From Streptococcus oralis (lineage in GTDB: Bacteria; Bacillota; Bacilli; Lactobacillales; Streptococcaceae): a stretch of DNA of 49,758 nucleotides. This document shows, in pieces, positions 42,908 to 49,758 of the stretch. The notes under the pieces were generated by a model. The model searched no databases and had not been told where the DNA came from. It was given only the letters and a program-made list of their open reading frames with translations. Position 1 is the stretch's first letter, and each line of letters begins with the position of its first letter. Both the position numbers and the translations under genes were made by a program. Location of the stretch: the NCBI RefSeq assembly GCF_001579175.1, contig NZ_KQ970762.1, forward strand, positions 112,471 through 162,228, read 5' to 3'.

Positions 42908-43093
42908 TTATTCCTCCAACAATTGTTCAAGACGAACATTTAAATAATTTGCAATCGAGTTTAGAGTAATAGCAGATGGTGAACTGATATTCCATTTGCT
43001 GATTGCTCCATTGCCTAAATCAAGATCCTTCTCGATTTTATAAATCGAAATCCCCTTCTCTGAAGCAATTTCTTTTATTTTGTCATAAATCAC
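42908..43093 (-). CDS. Cro-like XRE-family repressor
   Basis: 61 residues from GTG 43093 with AAAGGAGG upstream. The whole protein is a helix-turn-helix domain (YDKIKEIASEKGISIYKIEKDLDLGNGAISKWNISSPSAITLNSIANYLNV). It shares the NGAISKW / NGSLRKW recognition pattern with the facing repressor, so both likely bind the same operators. First gene of the lytic operon. Confidence 0.88.
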   Translation of the reverse strand: MIYDKIKEIASEKGISIYKIEKDLDLGNGAISKWNISSPSAITLNSIANYLNVRLEQLLEE

Positions 43094-43369
43094 TTCTGAT
43101 ACCTCCTTTCAATAGAAAATTTTATAAGAAAATAAGCGTTATTTGTTGACAAATAATAGAAAATAGTCTATTATGAGGGTATAAGAAATACAGCTATATC
43201 ATAAAAACAGATACTACAAAAATCTTGGCGGATTATTCTATTTGTATTTTATGTTAGCCGGTCAACTAGCTTACAAAATAAGTATAAAGGAAAATTTTCT
43301 ATTTGTCAACAGTTTTGATAGAAAATTTTACATTATTTTGTAAAGCCTTATTTTTGGAGGTTTTTACAC
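43094..43369. promoter_or_regulatory. lysis-lysogeny switch: facing promoters and four operators
   Basis: Plus strand: TTGACA (43146-43151), 17-base spacer, TATTAT (43169-43174) for the repressor. Minus strand: TTGACA (43304-43309), 17-base spacer, TATACT (43281-43286) for cro. Operator-like sites share ATAGAAAATTTTA: 43112-43124, 43156-43171 (as ATAGA/TCTAT), 43289-43302 and 43318-43330. The promoters face each other, so the transcripts overlap for about 100 bases. Confidence 0.8.
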
Positions 43370-43738
43370 ATGACTATTTTAGATAGAATACGTTCGTTAG
43401 CTAACGATAGAAAGGTTACTCTCGCAGAATTGGAAAGAAATTTAGATTTTAGCAATGGTAGTCTTAGAAAATGGGGAACTTCAACCCCTAGTGGTGATAA
43501 AATTGAAAAGGTTGCTGATTACTTTAATGTATCAGTAGATTATTTACTAGGCAGAACACAAAATCCTTACACATCGAACGACAATTTAATGAACACTCAA
43601 GAACTTGAAACTCTAATAATGTTTCGAAAAGAAACTGAGGATATGTCAGATGATGAAAAAGAGCGCTTTAATAAAGCTCTCATTAACATGATGAAAAATG
43701 CTCGTGATCTTGTCAAAGATGATTCTTTCTGGAAGTAG
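43370..43738 (+). CDS. CI-like XRE-family repressor
   Basis: 122 residues. N-terminal helix-turn-helix (1-65: RIRSLANDRKVTLAELERNLDFSNGSLRKWGTSTPSGDKIEKVADYFNVSVDYLLG) and an acidic helical C-terminus without a LexA-like protease domain. Such short repressors are often removed by a neighbouring ImmA/IrrE-type protease, which is encoded next. GGAGG stands before the ATG. It should hold the prophage quiet through the four operators. Confidence 0.88.
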   Translation: MTILDRIRSLANDRKVTLAELERNLDFSNGSLRKWGTSTPSGDKIEKVADYFNVSVDYLLGRTQNPYTSNDNLMNTQELETLIMFRKETEDMSDDEKERFNKALINMMKNARDLVKDDSFWK

Positions 43739-43746
43739 GTACCTGT

Positions 43747-44508
43747 TTGAAACGATATAAAAGACCCTCAAAAGAAACTTACTTACAATATCACGAAAAT
43801 GCAAATAGACTACTTATGGATATATCTGACCATTTCGATATTCATATTTCTCAAATTACTTTCGACCTAATCATTGATTTTTTCGAAACTAAGTTTAATA
43901 TTCTATTTGTCTATTTCGAAGCGAATTTAATGTACAATTGGTTTCCGAGTAAGAAACAAGAACTTAAATATCATTTGACTTCAAATAATTCTCTATTATT
44001 GGTTGATTTCAGTTTTTGCAATGTTTGTTCTGGAATGACAATTCCGGATTTCGAAAAGAATCGCTTTGTTATTTACATCAATCAAGACGTAATTAAAGGA
44101 AGAGTTATGTTTACAATTCTTCATGAATTAGCCCATATATACTGTCATCTTATGAGTTCTGTTTATGATAAAGTTCTAGTTTCTAAGACCTCGTCAAACT
44201 ATAGCGATTCCTATCCAACTGAGATCGTCCCATTAGAGGACGAAGCAAATACCATTGCATCAATTTTGTTTCTCAATGATTATAAGTTACTTGAGTACAT
44301 AAAATCTGGCTTGACATTCAAACAACTTATTGAACGTAGTCAAATGTCAAAGCCTGCATTGCATAATCGTTTGATGAACTTTCTAATGTATAATTGTAAT
44401 TGTCAAGAATATTATGCTCTCAATATCGTTCAAGGATACAAAAAAGACGAGGGCTGGACCATTATGGCTTTACAACAATTTCAAAGAGAATTGCAAAAAA
44501 TCGCTTAA
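43747..44508 (+). CDS. ImmA/IrrE-family metallopeptidase
   Basis: 253 residues from TTG 43747 with AGGTACC upstream. The zinc site HELAH stands at 126-130, inside FTILHELAHIYCHL, and the third ligand is probably the glutamate of LEDEANTIASILFL, the usual ExxxxxA pattern. In ICEBs1-type systems such proteases cut the immunity repressor after DNA damage and so induce the element. It lies eight bases after the repressor gene, as in other phages. Confidence 0.9.
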   Translation: MKRYKRPSKETYLQYHENANRLLMDISDHFDIHISQITFDLIIDFFETKFNILFVYFEANLMYNWFPSKKQELKYHLTSNNSLLLVDFSFCNVCSGMTIPDFEKNRFVIYINQDVIKGRVMFTILHELAHIYCHLMSSVYDKVLVSKTSSNYSDSYPTEIVPLEDEANTIASILFLNDYKLLEYIKSGLTFKQLIERSQMSKPALHNRLMNFLMYNCNCQEYYALNIVQGYKKDEGWTIMALQQFQRELQKIA

Positions 44509-44529
44509 AATACAAGAGGTAAAAAGAAC

Positions 44530-44616
44530 ATGACGACACAATCGGAGAGGTCGTCGACATTTATAAGGTTTAAAAAATTTAGCAGAATTAGGAAAGGAAT
44601 ATCAAATAATGGCTAA
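44530..44616 (+). CDS. possible 28-residue leader peptide before the TM2 gene
   Basis: ATG 44530 has AAGAGGT upstream; the peptide MTTQSERSSTFIRFKKFSRI is basic and ends overlapping the TM2 start by eight bases. GACGAC / GTCGTC in its first part may form a hairpin. It could be a translational leader; evidence is thin. Confidence 0.3.
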   Translation: MTTQSERSSTFIRFKKFSRIRKGISNNG

Positions 44617-45073
44617 AATCGTTAAAGTAACTGGTACAGAAGTTACTATCGCACATAATGAAGAATACATCAAAGTAAATCCATCTGAATTAAACTTTGT
44701 TCCGCAAATAGGAGATGAGGTCGAAATCCACAAAGTTGACGATGAAATAATCGTTATTAAAACAGAACAGAAGAAAGATGATAAAATCAACATCAGTATC
44801 GTCAACGAAAACAACGCTGTCCAAAATCAATCTCAAGTGGTAAATACGCAATCGACTGCAGTAGGTCTGCATTATGTAAATAAATGGGTGTATGTATTAT
44901 TGGCTATATTCTTTGGCGGATTAGGTGCTCACCATTTTTACGCTGGATATAATGGCAAAGGGTTCTTTCACCTAATATTGCTTTTAACTGGTATTTCTGT
45001 TATCCTTGGTTTTTTCCAAGGAGTCCTAGCTTTGTTCAAGACGCCTGATGCTAATGGGAAAATTGCTGTCTAG
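44609..45073 (+). CDS. TM2-domain membrane protein of the lysogeny module
   Basis: 154 residues. The N-terminal part (1-55) is a small beta domain (KVTGTEVTIAHNEEYIKVNPSELNFVPQIGDEVEIH); a hydrophilic Asn/Gln linker follows; residues 88-150 are a TM2 domain with two membrane helices (WVYVLLAIFFGGLGAHHFYAGY, FFHLILLLTGISVILGFF). Proteins like it are common in streptococcal prophages next to the repressor and are sometimes thought to act in superinfection exclusion; this is inference. It is read with the lysogeny genes. Confidence 0.85.
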   Translation: MAKIVKVTGTEVTIAHNEEYIKVNPSELNFVPQIGDEVEIHKVDDEIIVIKTEQKKDDKINISIVNENNAVQNQSQVVNTQSTAVGLHYVNKWVYVLLAIFFGGLGAHHFYAGYNGKGFFHLILLLTGISVILGFFQGVLALFKTPDANGKIAV

Positions 45074-45089
45074 TCAAGCCTGAGTTAAT

Positions 45090-45142
45090 AAAAAAATCCC
45101 CACACTCTCGGTCGGCAAACTTCTGAGTGTGAGGAAATCCTG
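45090..45142 (-). terminator. hairpin between TM2 gene and integrase
   Basis: CCACACTC and GAGTGTGAGG can pair around a 17-base loop. The T run (seven T) is on the minus strand, so it would stop transcription coming from the integrase side, or act as a structured leader for int on the plus strand. Confidence 0.45.
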
Positions 45143-45210
45143 TATAAGAAACAACCATTCAAAAGGTCGTTTTCTTGTACCCATTTTATCAAAAAAGTGA
45201 GGTAAAATCA

Positions 45211-46353
45211 ATGTGGATGGAAGAATTGCCAAACGGCAAATATAAATTTTTTGAGCGATATAAAGATCCATATACTGAGAAATTAAAAAAAGTCTCAGTT
45301 ACGATGGAAAAGAAAACACCTCAAGCAAGAAATCAAGCTATTTTACTCTTGCAGGAAAAGATAAATAAGAAACTAGAAGATAAAAATAAAAACGTATCTG
45401 ATATAACATTCAAAGAGCTTTATGATGAGTTTGAGGAAAATTGGAAAAATGGAGTTAGAGAATCAACGATCTATGCAGCAAACCATGTAAAAAATGAAAT
45501 ATTTAATCAGATAGAGGGTGATTATCTAGTTAGAAACATTGACCGTAGATTGTTGCAGAAAGTCATAGATCAACTGATTAAAGATGGGCGTTCCAGAAAT
45601 TATACCTCAAAAATAAAATTTAAACTCAATCAGATTATGAAGTACGCTCTTAGAATGAATTATATCAATAGCAACGAAATGCTTTTTGTCGAGCTCCCCC
45701 GTAAAATTACAACCTCCGACGACTTAAAAAAGAAAAGGACAAAATATCTGGATCAAAAAGAGTTCAACCTCTTTATTAAAACTTTACAAAAAGAGGCTTT
45801 GCGTGATTATCGTTTAAACAAGTATATCCGTATAGCCAAAGTCCTTTTTCTAACTGGTATGAGATATGGAGAGCTTGCTGCCTTGAGTTACAAACACGAT
45901 ATAGACTTTTCGAAAAAGACAATCCACATAAGGCATACATACGATTTTAGACTTAAAAAGAGAACTGCACCAAAGACTGCAAAATCAGATAGAATTATAA
46001 CTGCCCCTCAAAAAGTGTTAGATATTATCAAAGAGCAAATTATAGAGAATACAAAAAACGGATTTGATACTGATTCTATTTTCATCAACACTCTAGGAGA
46101 GCCAATAACAAGTGCCAGAGTTATTATACCTTTAAAAAATCATGGTAAAAAGCTAGGTATTGACAAAAATATCACTACTCACATGTTCAGACATTCTCAT
46201 ATCTCTTTGCTTGCTGAATTAGGAATCCCGCTAACTGCTATCATGGATAGAGTAGGGCATAGTGATTCAAAGACAACACTAGAGATTTATTCTCATGTCA
46301 CTCAAAAAATGGTATCAGATATATCTAGCAAGTTAGAAAAGATAAAACTATAA
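45211..46353 (+). CDS. int: phage tyrosine integrase
   Basis: 380 residues from ATG 45211 (MWMEELPNGKYKFFERYKDP) with GTGAGGT upstream. The N-terminal AP2-like arm-binding region comes first, then a SAM-like core-binding domain (about 60-160), then the catalytic domain with Arg in LTGMRYGELAAL, HMFRHSHISLLAELG (His-x-x-Arg) and GHSDSKTTLEIYSHVT with the nucleophilic Tyr. It recombines attP with the ffs 3' end. The gene ends 84 bases before attR, with arm-type repeats directly after its stop. Confidence 0.95.
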   Translation: MWMEELPNGKYKFFERYKDPYTEKLKKVSVTMEKKTPQARNQAILLLQEKINKKLEDKNKNVSDITFKELYDEFEENWKNGVRESTIYAANHVKNEIFNQIEGDYLVRNIDRRLLQKVIDQLIKDGRSRNYTSKIKFKLNQIMKYALRMNYINSNEMLFVELPRKITTSDDLKKKRTKYLDQKEFNLFIKTLQKEALRDYRLNKYIRIAKVLFLTGMRYGELAALSYKHDIDFSKKTIHIRHTYDFRLKKRTAPKTAKSDRIITAPQKVLDIIKEQIIENTKNGFDTDSIFINTLGEPITSARVIIPLKNHGKKLGIDKNITTHMFRHSHISLLAELGIPLTAIMDRVGHSDSKTTLEIYSHVTQKMVSDISSKLEKIKL

Positions 46354-46357
46354 ATTC

Positions 46358-46377
46358 TGCCCCTTTACTGCCCCTTT
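46358..46377. repeat. right integrase arm-site doublet
   Basis: TGCCCCTTT at 46358-46366 and 46369-46377, the same nonamer with the same 11-base period as the left doublet at 6933-6952 and in the same orientation. Fits binding of the integrase N-terminal domain. Confidence 0.65.
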
Positions 46378-46395
46378 TCCCTCGATAAAATAAAT

Positions 46396-46431
46396 AAAAA
46401 CCCTTTAAAGTGTTGATATTAAAGGGTTTTT
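46396..46431. terminator. bidirectional terminator after integrase
   Basis: AAAAACCCTTTAA / TTAAAGGGTTTTT with a short loop. It ends int transcription on the plus strand and faces the ffs gene on the minus strand. Confidence 0.85.
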
Positions 46432-46436
46432 AAATT

Positions 46437-46457
46437 GCACGAAAAAAGAGCACACAA
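46437..46457. repeat. attR core (21-bp direct repeat) in the 3' end of ffs
   Basis: Identical to 6798-6818. On the minus strand it contains the last bases of the SRP RNA (...TGTGCTC) and its terminator T run, so integration rebuilds an intact ffs end on this side. Confidence 0.93.
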
Positions 46458-46520
46458 TTCACATCGCTTAGGGCTGCTGGATTCCTCCCCTGACCCGCTT
46501 CACGCAGAACTGTTGCTCCA
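46442..46520 (-). ncRNA. ffs: 4.5S / small SRP RNA
   Basis: The domain IV signature is clear: GGTCAGG-GGA-GGAA-TCC-AGCAGCC, which has the 5' and 3' sides of the SRP54-binding asymmetric loop and the GGAA tetraloop. The ends pair as GAGCA with TGCTC and are followed by six T as terminator. An extended -10 box TGGTATAAT stands at 46527-46532 (minus strand) about seven bases before the RNA start. The RNA joins Ffh in co-translational membrane targeting. The prophage right end abuts its 3' end. Confidence 0.93.
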
Positions 46521-46561
46521 CTATTTATTATACCACATTCCCCTCGGTTTTTAAAGAGAAA

Positions 46562-47029
46562 TTATTTTTTCCGTCGATTTCGGAAAAAATCCTGCATAAT
46601 CGCTGCACACTCACTCTCCAAAACTCCCGTTTCTACCTCTACACGATGGTTGAGCCGCTCATCTGTCAAGATATCGTACAAGCTCCCAGCTGCACCAAAT
46701 TTCTGGTTTTTAGCCCCATAGACCACGTTTGGAATGCGGGCAAGCCCAATCGCCCCACTACACATGACACAAGGCTCAATGGTCACAAAAAGAGTGCAAT
46801 CCAGCAAGCGCCAGCTCTCCTCACTCAAGTTCGCATTCTCTATTGCCATAATTTCCGCATGCATAACTGCTCTCTGTAATTCCTCACGCGCATTATGCCC
46901 CCTACCAATGATTTCTCCATCCTTGACAATCACACAACCAATTGGAATTTCATCGTGTTCTAAGGCAATCTCAGCCTCTCTCAAAGCCTCTCTCATAAAG
47001 GCTTCTTTTTCTTCAACTGTATAATTCAT
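46562..47029 (-). CDS. tadA: tRNA adenosine(34) deaminase
   Basis: 155 residues. The cytidine-deaminase-like zinc site is complete: HAEIMAIE (His ligand and proton-shuttling Glu) and EPCVMCSGA (two Cys ligands). TadA changes A34 to inosine in tRNA-Arg(ACG). Length is normal. It has its own promoter with an extended -10 TGATATAAT (TATAAT at 47063-47068, minus strand) and lies directly upstream of ffs. Confidence 0.96.
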   Translation of the reverse strand: MNYTVEEKEAFMREALREAEIALEHDEIPIGCVIVKDGEIIGRGHNAREELQRAVMHAEIMAIENANLSEESWRLLDCTLFVTIEPCVMCSGAIGLARIPNVVYGAKNQKFGAAGSLYDILTDERLNHRVEVETGVLESECAAIMQDFFRNRRKK

Positions 47030-47062
47030 CGTTCTTCTCTTTTCCTACTTGTCGATTCTATT

Positions 47063-47068
47063 ATTATA
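47063..47068 (-). promoter_or_regulatory. extended -10 promoter of tadA
   Basis: Minus strand TGATATAAT about 33 bases before the tadA ATG, placed right after the purA terminator. Confidence 0.6.
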
Positions 47069-47084
47069 TCATGATTCCCAAGAC

Positions 47085-47112
47085 AAAAAAAGCCACCCAA
47101 CGGGGTGACTTA
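47085..47112 (-). terminator. purA terminator
   Basis: Minus strand GTCACCCC-GTT-GGGTGGC stem followed by TTTTTTT, about 120 bases past the purA stop. Confidence 0.85.
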
Positions 47113-47126
47113 ATAGGGAGATTATT

Positions 47127-47210
47127 ATGAAAAAGAAAAGTTTAGGATTTTGCTACAACAAGTTAGGAGGTCTTCTTGTAACTGTCTATAGTATACCCGA
47201 CTTCTCTTAA
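47127..47210 (+). CDS. possible 27-residue plus-strand peptide
   Basis: ATG 47127 has TAGGGAG upstream and the frame runs MKKKSLGFCYNKLGGLLVTV to TAA 47208-47210, with a basic start and a short hydrophobic part. It lies between purA and its terminator on the opposite strand. I do not know it; it may be a small signal-like peptide or chance. Confidence 0.3.
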   Translation: MKKKSLGFCYNKLGGLLVTVYSIPDFS

Positions 47211-47228
47211 ACTAATCTTAAAAATCTC

Positions 47229-48760
<1,532 letters not shown>

Positions 48761-48994
48761 CTAGTTTAGGACGGCACCTTCTTGAAGGAATTTATCAAGA
48801 TACAAGCGATATGCCGTCTGAAAATGATATAAATTAAAGTCTTTAACGCTTGTAATTCTAAATCTTATCAAGTAATAAAGTAAAAAACGAAGATGAAGTG
48901 ATTCCCACTCAGCACGACTCTGACCTAATGAAGCATATTCTTGTTCAACTAATTTCAAAAAAACAAATGCTCGATCATAAAAATTTTGAAGCAT
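48761..48994 (-). CDS. comW: competence regulator ComW
   Basis: 77 residues. It aligns by eye with pneumococcal ComW as I remember it: MLQ start, an E-x-EY segment, WE-x-x-H-x-x-FLLYYLIR, and DFxxYHxxxAYRLYLDKFL. Identity outside this core is low, as expected for another mitis-group species. ComW stabilises and activates the alternative sigma factor ComX during competence. Its place just upstream of purA is also as in pneumococcus. AGAAAGGGAT precedes the ATG; I could not define a convincing ComE direct repeat upstream. Confidence 0.82.
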   Translation of the reverse strand: MLQNFYDRAFVFLKLVEQEYASLGQSRAEWESLHLRFLLYYLIRFRITSVKDFNLYHFQTAYRLYLDKFLQEGAVLN

Positions 48995-49182
48995 ATAAAA
49001 AATCCCTTTCTTATTATTAACACTAGTCTAACAAAAATAATGGCTAAAAAAGCTTCAAATCCTATAAAAGTAGAATTTAAAGCCAAACGAACTAAAAATA
49101 AAATATAAAGACATTTATAGATGCAAAAATTAAGTTTTGAATTTTGAGAAGTTTACTTCATTTATAAAATCATAACCCCTCC

Positions 49183-49500
49183 TCTAAGGAGTAGTTTGCG
49201 CTAGGGAATATAAGGTCAAATTATCAGCAAGTACCTACAGACGATGACTTTCACGTTGTTTTAGCCTCATTGCTCTTTACTTATCGCTATCCTTGAAGGA
49301 ATAATCTCTACATAATCAAGGATCAGGTGACCCTAAATAATCTCAATATTCTTATAATTTCACAAACCATGAAATACTACTCCTAGACTACTTCGATATG
49401 GATTATAGATAACTTTTTGTAAATACTTAGAGCTAAACACAATGTGATACTTACAGTGCCACTTTGTTTTTGATAATTATGAGCCTTTTGTACCATGGTT
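49183..49500 (-). pseudogene. decayed IS200/IS605-type TnpA transposase
   Basis: From ATG 49496 the frame gives MVQKAHNYQK; after a one-base shift it continues TKWHCKYHIVFSSKYLQKVI and YNPYRSSLG, the conserved Y1-transposase start. After a deletion and stops, NYKNIEII*GHLILDYVEII and PSRIAIS match the next part of TnpA, but the HUH histidines are gone (LDYVEI for PDHVHM). The 3' side ends near a short hairpin (CTCC/GGAG at 49190-49203), like the imperfect palindromes at IS200 ends. It cannot be active. Confidence 0.8.
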
Positions 49501-49643
49501 TCTCCTTTTACTATACAATTAGCTTGAAGACCTTTATTGTATAGCATTTGGATTTTTCTTGGCATAACAAACAACACACTCTCTCATAGCAGGTAGTTTA
49601 TTTATCTCACTCCGTTAGGTGAGACGGACTAATAGTAACATAA

Positions 49644-49674
49644 GAAAAAAGAACACCACCAGGTGTTCTTTTTA
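49644..49674. terminator. terminator downstream of tRNA-Asn
   Basis: AAAAAGAACACC / GGTGTTCTTTTT with a short loop, symmetrical, five bases beyond the tRNA 3' end. Confidence 0.85.
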
Positions 49675-49679
49675 TCTGA

Positions 49680-49753
49680 CTCCGCCAGTAGGACTCGAAC
49701 CTACGACATCATGATTAACAGTCATGCGCTACTACCAACTGAGCTATGGCGGA
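49680..49753 (-). tRNA. tRNA-Asn (GTT)
   Basis: The minus strand reads TCCGCCATAGCTCAGTTGGT at the 5' end and folds as a standard cloverleaf: acceptor TCCGCCA/TGGCGGA, anticodon loop CTGTTAA with anticodon GTT, T-arm GTAGGTTCGAGTCCTAC, discriminator G. CCA is not encoded. 74 bases. Confidence 0.95.
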
Positions 49754-49758
49754 TAGAA

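Larger units (their letters stand above)
6798..46457. mobile_element. temperate siphophage prophage, about 39.6 kb
   Basis: The element is bounded by identical 21-bp copies at 6798-6818 and 46437-46457. It carries integrase, repressor and Cro, antirepressor, replication, terminase, portal, capsid, tail, holin and lysin genes in the standard order of temperate siphophages. No structural gene looks broken once the intron in the tape measure gene and the frameshift in the tail chaperone genes are allowed for, so it may be inducible; that is inference. Portal, MuF-type head protein and scaffold order resembles SPP1-like modules. The lysin resembles that of pneumococcal phage Dp-1. Confidence 0.95.
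48995..49679. other. gap between comW and tRNA-Asn, mostly IS remnant
   Basis: 48995-49170 is AT-rich and should hold the comW promoter (TTAATAATAA at about -10). 49180-49500 is a decayed IS200-like element. 49605-49624 has a TCTCAC / GTGAGA inverted repeat of unknown meaning. 49644-49674 is the tRNA terminator. No intact gene is present. Confidence 0.6.

Noticed and set aside
48995-49150. ComE-binding direct repeat upstream of comW
   Set aside because: I could not find two clear repeats at the proper spacing by eye, so no site is claimed.

Overview
The window comes from a low-GC Gram-positive coccus of the Streptococcus mitis/oralis/pneumoniae group. The chromosomal flanks hold the gene set that, as I recall it, surrounds the start of the pneumococcal chromosome: tRNA-Asn, comW, purA, tadA, the 4.5S (SRP) RNA, then dut, a histidine phosphatase, radA, a beta-carbonic anhydrase and prs. 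The resident phage encodes a choline-binding lysin, which fits a host with choline-decorated teichoic acids. ComW is recognisable but clearly diverged from my memory of the pneumococcal protein, so a mitis-group relative is more likely than S. pneumoniae itself.

Layout. 1-6737: host genes (aminotransferase, YeiH-type membrane protein, CoA-binding protein, prs, carbonic anhydrase, radA, phosphatase, dut), mostly on the minus strand. 6798-46457: a complete-looking temperate siphophage of about 39.6 kb, bounded by a 21-bp perfect direct repeat. 46442-49758: host ffs, tadA, purA, comW, a decayed IS200-type element and tRNA-Asn. The phage has recombined into the 3' end of ffs. Its left junction lies 4 bp from a competence (ComX) box that precedes the dut-radA operon.

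Inside the prophage, lysogeny genes read on the plus strand (CI-like repressor, ImmA/IrrE-type protease, TM2 membrane protein, tyrosine integrase). The lytic genes read on the minus strand, from Cro and antirepressor through replication and recombination genes (RecF/SMC-like ATPase, Sak4-like ATPase, DUF669 protein, DEAD helicase, C5 methyltransferase, primase-helicase, RusA) to a DUF1492 late regulator. The late genes follow: terminase, portal, MuF-type head protein, scaffold, capsid, head-tail genes, tail genes, two holin-like proteins and a Dp-1 Pal-like amidase. Facing promoters with four TAGAAAATTTT-type operators between 43094 and 43369 form the lysis-lysogeny switch.

Features that stand out: a group I intron with a GIY-YIG endonuclease splitting the tape measure gene; a 93-nt cloverleaf RNA beside the scaffold gene in which all three arms are T-arm-like hairpins; a MuF protein with a toxin-like C-terminus, a small adjacent gene and a private terminator; a -1 frameshift signal in the tail chaperone genes; a C-terminal carbohydrate-binding-like domain on the capsid protein; two genes (radA, terS) whose most plausible start codon is ATC; a dense field of GGGACA repeats beside the primase gene; and two small plus-strand transcription units embedded against the early operon.
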